Source: Cryptomeria japonica (lineage: Eukaryota; Streptophyta; Pinopsida; Cupressales; Cupressaceae). From it: a stretch of 64,000 nt of DNA. Where the stretch lies: NCBI RefSeq assembly GCF_030272615.1, contig NC_081406.1, forward strand, positions 184,487,770-184,551,769, in the 5' to 3' direction. The notes below the pieces were generated by a model, which worked only from the letters and a program-made list of their open reading frames with translations, made no database searches and was not told the origin of the DNA. Position 1 is the stretch's first letter, and each line of letters begins with the position of its first letter. This document shows positions 48,559 through 59,590 of this stretch, piece after piece. Both the position numbers and the translations under genes were made by a program.

Positions 48559-50740
48559 ATTTATATAAACTAAACTAATTAGTATATAAAGGTTTAAATA
48601 TTATATCTAAATTAAGTATAATTTTACAAATATTTACAATTAAATTATCTATTATTTATGAAAAATTAACATTATTTAAATATTTCATTTTCTCATATCT
48701 AGATTAAGAGTGTACATTTTACTAGATTTAAGTATGAATTTCTAGTTATTAAATTGTAATTTGTTTTAGTAGTTTATTATTGACATGTCTATTGTAGTTG
48801 TACCATTTGATAGTTTTTTAAATTGTAATTAGGAGCATTTGTTCTTAAAATACTAGAGATCAATTGTAAACCCATTTTTCTTAATAAAAATATATTAAAG
48901 TTTTAATTTTATGTTAAAAATAAGCTTCCAAACTATTTTGGAAACCAGGTTAGGGTGTATATCAATCATGATTAACTTTATTACTCCAACCTAAATTGTT
49001 GTTTGATTCTTATATTTATTTCTTCTTTCTACAAATTCCTCAATAAGATTTCAATGAGTAGTTCGTTAATAAGTGTTAATATCTCACTACATTTCATCTA
49101 GCCATAGCCAATCTCTACAAATAATTGATCACTACTACGCTTTCATATTTAGATTGTCCTTAATAAGTGGGGAGTCAAATAAATAAATTATACCTATCTA
49201 ATTATTCCATCCTAAATTTAAGCTTGATTTTCTTATTAAGCCGAGAGGTGTTTTCAATTATTTTGATGGTCATTTGGTTTCGATAATTAAAAATTGCAAA
49301 AACATCAATTGTACAATTTCATATTGTTTTCATATTGTAGGTTTGTTGAATCTATTTTATTTGTAGAATAATTGTAAAATCATCAGCATATTAATATTCA
49401 ACTTTTGGAAAGTTGTCTGGATTGATTCTTTTGTGTAGTTTTGTGACGGGTGAAGATGTGGAGACATTTACACCAAAAAAATTGAGTTATCTTGAAGAAA
49501 ATCTTGTGCTTGGAACAAAGAAAGTTGGAAAGAGAAAGGCAAACATATTAATACGTGTATATGAATTGAACAAAAAAATACTGTATACTGATCAATTTAC
49601 CTCTTTTACTTGGTGTTTCAAAACAGATAGAAGTCTTAATATATGAACGCCCAAAGACAAAAAACAATGTAACATTGACACAAGCATTTAATTTTTTTGT
49701 AACATAGTTGTTATCTATTAACAACATGAATTTTCCATAATTTTAGTATGCATTGATCTCTGGTTTTGATTCTTAATATTTACTGGTTTTGATTCTTAAT
49801 ATTTACTAACATCAATGTTTCAGATATCAAAACAATATAAAATCAGTTTCATGTTACTAATGGATTGTAATATAAGATCTAAAATCATGAAGATTGTAAT
49901 ATAAGATTTAAAATCATGAAGATGAAAATAAATGAAACCAATTTTATCTTATAAGATCATGGAAATATGATCCAAAATATTGATATTATAAAATGTTGCA
50001 AAACTGAATCCAAAAATCTACACATACTAAATCTCCATCTTCTAAATGTGTTTACTTTGATCTTGGTTGTGTACAGGCAAACTCCTCCACCTGCATTTCT
50101 TGTACAACTAAACCAGTCGACCTTGCAAGGCAGTGGATTTTGAAACCGGGTTTCTTCTTTGCTATTTGTTTCTCCATAGATTTGTAAGGTGTTTACTTGC
50201 ATGTACAATGATGTTGCTCCATGGACGAAAGCATGTATTTTTATATTAAATAGATTTCCAGAAAAAATATCTATAAAAAACCTAGAATCAACAATGTAAA
50301 GATTAATCTAAAAAAATATTGCACTGTTTGATAAAAATAATATTTTTAAAGGTTTGAGAGAGTTTTCTTCTTTGTTAAAGCTTACCTACAATTTTATGAT
50401 CTGACTGTTGATTGTATGTGGTCATTAATAAAAAAAAATTCTCTTCTGAAAAAATCTCTCGTATCGAAAAGCCTAAAATTTATGAACATGGTCTACTTTT
50501 GGTTCAATCATAACTAATATTGGAAAACAACATTAGTCAGTACTATCATGAGCTGGAAATCATACTTGCTTCAATATTTGTATATTTGTGAAGCCATACT
50601 TTTGGGCTATGAATGTTGTCCTTGTCCTTTTCTTTTTTCTTTTTGCATATTTTCATTTTTTCTCTATTAATCATATATATTAAAAAGAATATTATAATAA
50701 TATTATAAATTAAATATTCAACAATTAATTCCTAACTACG
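48559..50740. other. Block C flank and unassigned insertion, no gene recognised
   Basis: 48559-49190 continues block C (counterpart of 21977-22490). From about 49190 the similarity to B stops. A 77-codon frame (49413-49646, plus) and a Cys-containing 83-codon frame (49957-50208, minus; P-L-P-C-K-V-D-W-F-S-C) have no motif I recognise and no supporting splice or promoter evidence. Confidence 0.45.
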
Positions 50741-51460
50741 AATTCAACAATTAAGCCTTAACCATGAATCAAATTGAACCCTAAATCTAAACCTAACTCT
50801 ACACCAAATTAAATCCTTACTATAAACCCTAAATGTGAACAAGGTTTGAACCATAATAATAATCTAATTAGAATCATATTCATAAACTAAATTGAACATT
50901 AAACAGAATTAAAATCTAACCCTAAACCTAATTGTACCCTAATATTAACACTATACCAAATTTAACCAAACTTTAACCCTAACACTAAACTAAATTGAAC
51001 CATAACCCTTATAATAAACCAAATTTATCTCTAACCCTAAACCTATTTGAAAACTAAATAAAATTGAGTAATAAATTTAATTGCACCTAAATTGAACGTT
51101 AACCCAAATTTAACTCTAACAATAAACCTAATTTTACAATAATATTAACCTTATACCGAATTAAACCCTAACCATAAAACCATAAACAAATTTTAATCAA
51201 ATTTTAATCCTAACACTGAACCAAATAGAACTATAATCTTTACAATAACCAAAGTTGAGCCCTAATCTTAAACCTAATCGAGAACTACACTAAATCCTAA
51301 CCCTAACCCTAACCCTAACACAAAAGTAAATCCCCACTCTAATACTACATAAAATTGAATTCTTACCATAAATTTATTTGAACCCTAAGCCTAATACTAA
51401 ACTAAAATCCAAATTAAATCATAACCCTAAACCAAATTGAACACTAAACTAAATTAAATA
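50741..51460. repeat. Degenerate telomere-like CCCTAA(A) repeat tract
   Basis: About 700 bp in which AACCCTAA, CCCTAAA and diverged versions recur every 10-30 bp, mixed with AAATTGAA words. The only clean tandem run is CCTAACCCTAACCCTAACCC around 51297-51318. It lies within the sequence inserted in block C and absent from block B. Confidence 0.7.
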
Positions 51461-51574
51461 TTGAATGCTAGTAATTTTAATAGAAAACTTTGTGCACCCT
51501 AAGCTCTTAAATGTTAGGGGCACATCGCCATTACATATCTTTGAATTATTATTATTATTATTTTAATTAGACTG

Positions 51575-51665
51575 ATCCTAAGACCTTCCCATCCTATGGA
51601 AGGCCAAGAGTCACAACTTAGATGTCCCTATTGGGAATTGAACTTGGGTCTCAACCTCTTGGACT
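51575..51665 (-). other. Possible tRNA-derived SINE fragment
   Basis: On the minus strand GTTCAATTCCC (51633-51643) resembles an RNA polymerase III B box, preceded by a GAGGTTGAGACCCAA segment. No A box, tail or target duplication was identified with certainty, so this is tentative. Confidence 0.3.
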
Positions 51666-52321
51666 ATTTTGACCATTTTTTTGTTTATATTAGTAAACTT
51701 AAGTTCTTAGAGCTATTGTTATAGATAATAGGTAGTTAAAAATGAATGCTTGAGATTTGTTATGCATGTGAGGGTCAAAATATGGTCATTTTGAATTAGT
51801 GTCTCAGATATATTCCATAATTTTCCATTAACCATTATGTCCGCCACAAAATTTGCACAATTGATCCAATACTTATACACAAATGCCACAATTATCATGC
51901 ACTATTGATACCAATAACATTACCAAATTAATCTAATTACTAAATTTTTTCTGAATATACCAATAGACAACTATTGACTTGGTAACCGATTTGTTTAATA
52001 AGATTTTGATTAATCAACTCTAATTAAAACATATACAGTAAATATTCCCCAATATTCCATCCTCCCATAACCATTCCAAAAGAGTGAAATCTTTAACATT
52101 TCATATTCATATTTCAAAAACTGAAGAGATACATCATTGAAAACCTTCATATATAGAAATCTCTGCAAGTGCTACAAGATCACAAAACGTAATTCATTCT
52201 GTAGCATTGCAGCAATATAGAACATGCCGTACTACATTTTCATATTCCGAATATCTTCATTCAGAATCGTGTTTATTAAACCATACAATAGACAAAATCA
52301 AAACCAGGAATACCAACGCCC
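51666..52321. other. AT-rich flank downstream of WOX-C
   Basis: Block C similarity resumes by about 52080 (counterpart of about 2225 in A). No separate gene is seen. Confidence 0.5.
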
Positions 52322-53238
52322 TCACATATCAGGATGCAAAGGAAACAAATCCAATGTCCTGATATCAGACGGATCTACAGATGAATACCTGCGAGGTCCG
52401 CTATCGACTTCCTCTTCCTCTTCCTCCATCTGCATATTAATATATATATTGTTCAGAAAGATGCCGTAACCTTGTTCATACAACATATAATACGAAAGAC
52501 AAGCCATAATGTATAAACGCGGTTTCATACTTGTACAGAGCTCTTCCTGTCAGATGACCTCTTCGAACGGAATAAAGAAGTCCAGCTGCGTGGCTTAAGC
52601 ACTGCAGGCCATTTTGAGGCTGAAATATACAATTTTTAGGTTAGTTAAGCTTAAAAATCAATGTCAACAATAAATTTGTAAGAATCCATTTTTATGTTAT
52701 GCTGTTCTTAGATTAGATCATTTATAACCATCAGAATGCCCTAATGATAAATCATAGATTGTGATCAGAAAGAAACTTTCACATAATCAAATTCAGAAAC
52801 AGCAAAACATCTGATCATTAAGAATCTATCCCAATACTCACATGATGTTTCTGGTTTTTCTCTCTTCCGTCTATCTCTGGCAGCGGCATTCTGAAACCAG
52901 TAGAAGACGTTTTTGCCTTCAACAGGACCATAAAGCTGCAGCTCTGCAGTAATGCGGTTTACTTGCTCCACAGAAGGCTTTCTAGTTCCACTCGCGAAAA
53001 AGGACTCCAATATTCTTTTTTGACTCTCCGTTGGCTTCCATTTAGTGCAAACACTCCTCATGCTTGCACCGTCTACAAGACTGGCAGATCTGGTAAGCCT
53101 GGAATCTGATAAACACAAAATAATAGAGTTATACGGCAATAAACAACATCGCACCGAAATGAAAAAAATTCATTTAAAAAAAAAATGTGAGCAACCCAAT
53201 GACCCAGTTGGTTTACCTGCAGCAGATCCGCGATCCAT
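52322..53238 (-). CDS. WOX: WUSCHEL-related homeobox (WOX) transcription factor, copy C
   Basis: Four exons with GT-AG introns and matching phases: 53217-53238 (ATG), 52842-53105, 52531-52619 and 52322-52429 (stop), giving 160 aa. Homeodomain at residues about 28-92 (T-K-W-K-P-T start; GPVEGKNVFYWFQN at 67-80). A basic Ser/Arg-rich exon 3 (residues 96-125) could serve as a nuclear localisation signal. Exon 4 opens with six Glu and closes with the WUS box TLDLFPLH at 150-157, three residues before the end. The recognition helix has Ala at 81 and 82 after the invariant Asn80, where WUS-clade proteins have His-Lys. It lacks the 33-bp duplication of copy A. Neighbours are mobile elements and the promoter array at 53400-54165. 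Predicted role: nuclear DNA-binding regulator; DNA binding may be altered. Confidence 0.88.
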
Positions 53239-53369
53239 TATGCTTCGCAGGCCCTAAACTCGAAATATCCTCAGAAACTGAAGTTACTTCTCTAAACCTA
53301 GAGAGCTTACCCAGCAGAATATCTCAGGTACCTCAAAGCCGATGGTAGGTAGTCAAAGGATAAGGGTGG

Positions 53370-53377
53370 TATAAATA
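53370..53377 (-). promoter_or_regulatory. TATA box of WOX-C
   Basis: TATTTATA on the minus strand, 132 bp upstream of the ATG, conserved with copies A and B. Confidence 0.55.
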
Positions 53378-53399
53378 GGCAGAATACGAAGGAAAAAGT

Positions 53400-54165
53400 A
53401 AAAGGAAGAGCAGATTCAATGGATTTTGGATTGGAGGAAAATGAGTTCGGTGGGAGGGAATTGTTTTCCACCGTTTAATATGAGGGAGTTGGAGACAAAT
53501 TAATAAATGAGTCTCAAAGTTGATTGGGTGAAGGAAAAGGAGGATTAGAATCAATGGATTTTGGGAAGGAGGAAAACGAGTTCGGTAGAAGGAAAGTGTT
53601 TTCCACCGTGCGATATGAGGGAGTTGGAGACAAATTAATAAATGAGTCTCAAAGTTGATTGGGTAAAGAAAAAGAAAGAGCAGAACCAATATATTTTGGG
53701 AAGGAGGAAAATGAGTTGGCCGAAGTGAAGAGTTCTCTACCGTTTAATCAAATAATATTAAACGAGTTATGAGGTATGCCAATGCTTTTTGGGAAAGGAA
53801 AATGAGTTCTGTGAAAAGATAGAGTTCTCCACGTGTAACCGAATAATATTAAATGAATTATGAGGACGTATGTGATTGGATTTTGGGAAAGAGGAAAATG
53901 AGTTGGATGGAATGGAAGAGTTGTCCAAGGTGTAATCCAATAATATTAAATCAGTTACGAGGACATATGTCAATGGATTTTGGGAAAGAGGAAAATGAGT
54001 TGGATGGAATGGAAAAGTTGTCCAAGGTGTAATCCAATAATATTAAATGAGTTATGAGGACGTATGTCAATGGATTTTGGGAAAGAGGAAAATGAGTTGG
54101 ATGGAATGGAAGAGTTGTCCAAGCTGTAATCCAATAATATTAAATGAGTTCCAAGGTATGTGATG
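53400..54165. repeat. Promoter-proximal minisatellite of WOX-C
   Basis: Largest of the three arrays. Near the gene are three units of about 134 bp (marks at about 53420, 53553 and 53690). Further out are about five units of 94-97 bp, the last three (starts 53878, 53975, 54072) nearly identical at exactly 97 bp. Each unit has GGATTTTGGGAAAGAGGAAA and CCAATAATATTAAAT. Serine-rich open frames across it are by-products of the repeat. Confidence 0.85.
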
Positions 54166-54179
54166 GGTAGTAGGTAGGC

Positions 54180-55362
54180 CACAAATAAACTAGCATAAGT
54201 GAAAACTAAGATAGGCTTTTATAATCTACTAAAACGTTTAAAAAAAATTCAGCAGGATGTAAATAATTTTTAAGAGATTTTAGAGTAGTGGAAGTTGTCA
54301 ACTAGAATAAAAAGATGTGGTGTTATTTTAAATGGTTAAAGTAAATATAAATTTATTATCTTAAATTTGTAAATAAAATTTAAACAGGGTTTGAAGGAGA
54401 ATAAAACTAGTACATATATATCAAATAAACTTATTAAAAGAAGTCAAAGATTTATCAATCTTGAAGTGCCTGTTTATTATAATAGAATTGTAAGCCAAAT
54501 TTATTTTGATTATAATATAAAAAATAGATAGAAACAAAACTTAAATTCTTGTAATATGAAGAACATGTGTCAAAAAATTATCTTATTATCACCCTAAAAT
54601 TTAATAATAATATTTAAATCAATAAAAATATATTTAAATTTTTTATAATAATTAAAGTTTTAAGTTAAATGTATACTATTATTCATTGCTACTAATAATA
54701 TTCGATATTCTTTTATCTTATCAAATAAAGAATACCAAGAACTACTCATTTTTAAAAAAAAATTACATAGAAAGATAACAATTATTCAAATAAATAAATT
54801 ATGTAAGAGATCAACAATGTTTTCATGTCAACATTTGTTATATATACAAAATTAATTATTATACTTCTCAATATAAAATAAATTAACAAAGTCACAAGGA
54901 ATGTTATGTGTCAAACAAGCTTTGTTCCTTCTTTATAAATTATAATCATAATAAACCATAAAATGAGACTCCCCATAATCCATAAAAAATAAAAAATTAT
55001 TGGAATAAAAAAATTATGCTACATAATGATATAATCTTTTTAAAATATAAGAAAAAAAAAAAGAAGAAAACATTGGCACAAATCACATTATATATTCAAC
55101 ACTCTTTGGCATTTCCCTATAAATTATAATGATGATCAACCATAAAAGTATAATTTCAATGATTCTTAAAAATTAATATTTATTCATAAAAATAAAATAT
55201 ATAAAAAAAATGCTAGAAGGAGCTCTTATGGTCAAACACCCTCTTAGGAAAAAACTCCAATGTAATTTCCAAATAATATACCAATCTTCCCTCTTGGCCT
55301 TCTAGGATTCTTGCTAATCCTCCCTTTCCAATGAAGCCTTGGACTACAAATCAATGGGATAT
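54180..55362. other. AT-rich upstream region of block C
   Basis: Non-coding. 54300-54630 aligns with 25550-25920 of block B; after that no similarity or gene is seen. The copia element at 55363 follows. Confidence 0.55.
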
Positions 55363-55823
55363 TGTGAGATTTTGCCAAGATCAAGAGGCAATGGAAAGCA
55401 CAAATAAGAGAGAACAAAATAGATGATAGAAATAAAATGTATTCTATGAAGATGAAAAATATGATCAACTAGATCATTAAGCATTACATACAATAAATAT
55501 GAGCCTGCTTATATAGGCAAGGCTAGAGATATGTGAGCACACAAACATGACATGTGGCTCAATAAGAAACAAGGGTAGGTAGGAAATAGGTGTGGGTAGG
55601 TATGAGAAACATTATAATAGTCCACATGAGGTGGATCACCCACTGAATGTGGAGTGTAACAACAAGATCAACACCATAAAAAATGGAAATTCTCCTACAC
55701 ACACTATCCCAATGTGGCACAAACACCCAAGTGTCTCATACCCAAACTACTATGAAATGAATTTCCTAAGTAAACTTAAGTAAGTGTAATAATATCCAAG
55801 ATGAATAATTATTTACACCAACA
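55363..55823 (-). repeat. 3' LTR of the gag-protease element (left)
   Basis: Reads TGTGAGATTTTGCC ... TTTACACCAACA on the plus strand. It is followed by CCCCCCC, the complement of the polypurine tract (55824-55830). Confidence 0.92.
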
Positions 55824-55830
55824 CCCCCCC

Positions 55831-56699
55831 TTAAGTGCAACTTAGGGGAATGCACTTAAGTCTATAATGCAACTAAGCAATGCAAGATGGGTCCCAGCTA
55901 CTAGGCCATGTTAGGTACCCATGTACAAATGCAAATGCATGAAAACCAATGCAATGAAATCTCTCACAAAGTGGGGAAAGAGAGAAAAACCCAATGGGAA
56001 AAAACCCTCCCACAAAAGAGAGATGAAAGCTATACAAGAGAACTCTCATAGAAGAATGTGAGGAACACAACCCCATGTGAGGAAAAATCCCCCCCCATAT
56101 GAGAGAAGAAGAAGAAGAAGAAGAAGAAGAGAGACTAGGAAGCCCCCCCTCAATGTGGAATGTGCACTAATGATAGAAGCTCGATGTATGAAGAAACTGC
56201 TCCACGAACATCGAACAACATTCCTCCCCTTAGGAAGAAACAAAACCAAAGGTGTATCCATGAAGTTTCCCCGTTCATGAAGGGAAGATGTATGAAAAAA
56301 ACTCATGATGAAAAGAATCTCTAAAAACTAATCAAGTGTCCTCATGTCGATGCTGAAATATACCCCCTCCAAATGTGGTAAAGTGTGCCACACTGCTGAA
56401 AAAAGCACTCCAAGATCTAGTGGAGATGGATGTAGAACATGTCCGAAAGACTCACATGTCTCCTCAAAAGATAAAGAGACCTCCTCCAACTGTTGTACAT
56501 AAGTATCCACAATCATGTCAACCTCGAAAGAATGATCATGTAGAGAATGAACAAGAGGGTCAGTGTGTTCCCTCGCAACAATTGAAGAAGGATCATCTTC
56601 ATCAAAGAGAAGATGAATGTCATCAATGATGTCTCCCAAATCTGCAATGTTTGTCAAGTAATCATCCCATGAATCTGAAGTTGGAAGACAATGAATATC
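55831..56699 (-). other. 3' interior of the gag-protease element
   Basis: Contains a GAA trinucleotide run (56105-56131) and a 109-codon minus-strand frame (56328-56657) without a known motif. No integrase or reverse transcriptase relic is recognisable, so these domains are absent and not merely mutated. Confidence 0.55.
56105..56131. repeat. GAA microsatellite
   Basis: About nine GAA units in a row. Confidence 0.8.
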
Positions 56700-58313
56700 C
56701 TACTGCATTGAATCACATGAAGGAAAAACTGTTGCACTATTCGCATCATTAGGTGCAATAGGTGATGTGATATCAATATGAGGAGATGAAATAAAAGACT
56801 CAAGAATGGGTTCACATGTGAGAATCCCCATGTTCAAGTACCCAAAGTTCTCCTCAAAATCTGAACCATCACAAGAAGTGTGATCATCATGTGTAGAATC
56901 ATCAAATGTGAAGTCATCATCATCAACAAAATCTGAAAAGGAGTATAACCAAGATGCATGATCAACCACCCCAGTCACAATGATAGCTCTAGTCTCCAAG
57001 TATCTAATGAAAACTGACTTAGGTGTGAACTCCACAACTATCTTAGTTGCACCATGTGTGATTTGATAGATAGAAAGGAGATTGTTTGTCAAGTGGGGTA
57101 CGCACAACACATTATTGAAGTAGTTATCCCCAATGCCAATAGATCCTTTCCCAATCACATCCATGTATGTATGATTGCCCATCAAAATATGTGGCATGGT
57201 GCAAGGCTCAAATGTAGAGAACATAGACTATGAAGATGCCATATGATGAGAAGCCCCTGAATCTAGAAGCCATCTCTCTGAATCATGACTGATAGTAGCA
57301 CATAGAGCTTTTCCTTTTCTTGTCCCAAAAGAGTGAGTCTTCCCACTTGTAGAAGCCATGAATGCTTTCCCTTTTCCTTTTGAATGTGAGGAAGTGGAAG
57401 TTGATGAATCATCCTTCTTGCAGACATTAGGCAAATCAATGTTATGCTTTTTGAGGATATGTGTGAGCTCATCAATCTTCTTAGAATGACAATGACGCTC
57501 CTGATGACCAACCTTTTTACAATAGGCACAAGTAGCTCTCTCCTTCTTTGGTGATTTATCCCTCTTGGAAGAGGATGAATCTCTTTGTTGTAGAGAAGAT
57601 GATGCTTTGTCCTTAGGCTTTGATTGCCATTTCTTCTTGTTTGAGTTGTCCTTTCCTTGATTTCTTTTGTTCCCTTGATTTGCCACTAATGCTTGAGACT
57701 TAGAAGCCTTAATAATGCCCATGCTTATCAACTTAGTTTGTTCCATCATCAACATTTCATTGAAACCATCAAATGTAGGCATTGTGTAGCTTGAACCCAT
57801 TGTCATCCTATGGGTTTGGAAACTAGAAACAAATGTTGCATATTCTTGACGAAGCTTGCCTATCAAGTTGAATATCAATTGAGTATCCTTCTTATCAATG
57901 CCACAATCTTTGAGTTGTGCCCTCAACTCATTTCCCTTAGTGACATAATCTTGTATAGTATCAAAGTTCTTGGGATCTAACATGGTGAGATCACTATCAT
58001 TTTGATATCCCCTAATCTCATCAACTTGACCATACAAGTCTTGAAACTTTTGCCAAGCATCCTTGGTTAGAGTACACTTCTCAATATGAAAAATGAGATC
58101 CTTTGATACATACTTTCTTAAGGTACCAATTGCCATGATATTTTTAGTGAGCCAATCCAAGTGACCAACTAGATCAACCTTAGGATTAGCGGGAGCAACA
58201 ATAGTTCCATCAATGTAATGAGTTAGTCCTTTTTCCATAAGTTTACTCCATGCATCAATTTTCCAAGTAGCATAATTATGAGGAGTTAAGAGGAAAAACT
58301 TAGAAGAACCCAT
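56700..58313 (-). pseudogene. Gag-protease polyprotein with one in-frame stop
   Basis: From Met 58313 (M-G-S-S-K-F) one frame runs to a stop at 57228-57230 (TAG) and continues in the same frame to 56700, about 537 codons with this single interruption. Domains: copia gag N-terminus (L-L-T-P-H-N-Y-A-T-W-K); a UBN2-like capsid region; a Lys/Ser-rich stretch; a zinc knuckle C-A-Y-C-K-K-V-G-H-Q-E-R-H-C (about 57490-57531); and protease motif W-L-L-D-S-G-A-S-H-H-M just before the stop, then the I-G-x-G and L-C-V-P-H-L-T-N-N-L-L-S-I segment after it. A CAG-to-TAG change would explain the stop. The capsid and zinc knuckle could still be produced. Confidence 0.88.
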
Positions 58314-59113
58314 ACCAGCAAAAAGGAAGGAACACAAGAGCACAAAAGCACAAGAGACACCCCTCAATCAAAGTACCCCCCAAAAATGATGATTTTGGCA
58401 CTTTATATGTAGTGCGTGTATAATATGCCACATGTAAACAATGGAAAAGTGGACTTCTGATTTCAATTTACAACTTCTTAAAATGAGATCTAAGAGACTT
58501 CAACAAATACTGCTAGTGATCTAAACTGAGATCCAAGCAAAATGCACGTACCAAATATGCCAAAAATGACCAAATACTAAAAGTACTATTTATACTTAAA
58601 ATCACTACAAATAGATGGCATATTATGAAAGTAGATGAAAAAATATGCACTTCCAAAAAAAATGGCACCTAAAAAGGAGTCCATATGAGCCCAAACGAAG
58701 CCTCAAAAGTTGTTAAAATTGGGATTTCACGATTTCCGAAAACCCTGTCACCGAGAAATAGAAAAATCCTACACCATTGTATAGACCACAAAATTCTACC
58801 CCAAAACAAAAAAAATTGCTTGAAAAAAGGAGTTTAGATGAGGGAGATATCGCTATTTGAAAATCGCCTGCAAAATTATAATTTCTAGAAAATTTCCGTT
58901 GTGGCTTCAAACTTCAAATGCCTCTAGATTTGGCCTCCAAAGTCTGATTTGGATGAAACAAAAGGCAAAAATGACTTTCTTGGACCTCCTCAATCCAATG
59001 GTAACCTCATATTTGATCCATCAAGCTTCAATAATAATCTACAATAGAAAGATCCAATATGCAAACCCCAAATAGCATCAAATTTCTCTCAATTGGCAAC
59101 CCAATGACAATCT

Positions 59114-59129
59114 AATGGCTCTGATACCA
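59114..59129 (-). other. Primer-binding site (initiator tRNA-Met)
   Basis: On the minus strand TGGTATCAGAGCCATT directly follows the LTR end: a 16-base match to the expected complement of initiator tRNA-Met. Confidence 0.93.
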
Positions 59130-59590
59130 TGTGAGATTTTTCCAAGATTGAGAGGAAATGGAAAGAAAAAATAAGAGAGAACAAAATAGATGATAGAAGT
59201 AAACATTATTCTATCAAGATGAAAAATATGATCAACTGGATCATTAAGCATTACATACAATAAATATGAGCCTGCTTATATGGGCAAGGCTAGAGATATG
59301 TGAGCATACAAATATGACATGTGGCTCAATAAGAAACAAGGGTAGGTAGGAAATAAGTGTGGGTAAGTATGAGAAACATTATAATAGTCCACATGAGGTG
59401 GATCACCCACTGAATGTGGAGTGTAACAACAAGATCAACACCATAAAAGGTGGAAATTCTCCTACACACACTATCCCAATGTGGCACAAACACCCAAGTG
59501 TCTCATACCCAAACTACTATGAAATGCATTTCCTAAGGAAACTTAAGTAAGTGTAATAATATCCAAGATGAATAATTATTTACGCCAACA
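59130..59590 (-). repeat. 5' LTR of the gag-protease element (right)
   Basis: 461 bp, same termini as the left LTR. Confidence 0.92.

Larger units (their letters stand above)
38870..54640. repeat. Older paralogous block C
   Basis: Interrupted similarity to block B: 38870-39630 and 48541-49190 match 21290-22490; 52080-54180 matches the WOX gene and promoter array (about 22790-24650); 54300-54630 matches 25550-25920. Divergence is clearly greater than between A and B. The gaps are insertions in C (39631-48539 and about 49190-52030) or the 94-bp repeats present only in A and B. Confidence 0.75.
55363..59590 (-). mobile_element. Non-autonomous copia element encoding gag-protease only
   Basis: Two LTRs of 461 bp each (55363-55823, 59130-59590), a perfect GATAT target duplication (55358-55362 and 59591-59595), a canonical tRNA-Met primer site and a purine tract. 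The interior (about 3.3 kb) encodes gag, a zinc knuckle and the protease active site but no integrase, polymerase or RNase H, so transposition would need a helper. The LTRs are equal in length with few differences by eye, making this the youngest insertion in the window. Confidence 0.92.

Noticed and set aside
49957-50208. Cys-containing 83-codon frame as a small secreted peptide gene
   Set aside because: No signal peptide at the start, no recognisable family, no splice or promoter support, and it lies in an unassigned insertion.
50741-51460. True chromosome end
   Set aside because: Only about three clean CCCTAA units occur, the rest being degenerate and surrounded by ordinary repeats on both sides.
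53333-54182. Ser/Pro-rich open frames on the minus strand (also 3520-4038, 24062-24250)
   Set aside because: They lie entirely within the promoter minisatellites and change frame from unit to unit. They are by-products of repeats lacking stops, not genes.
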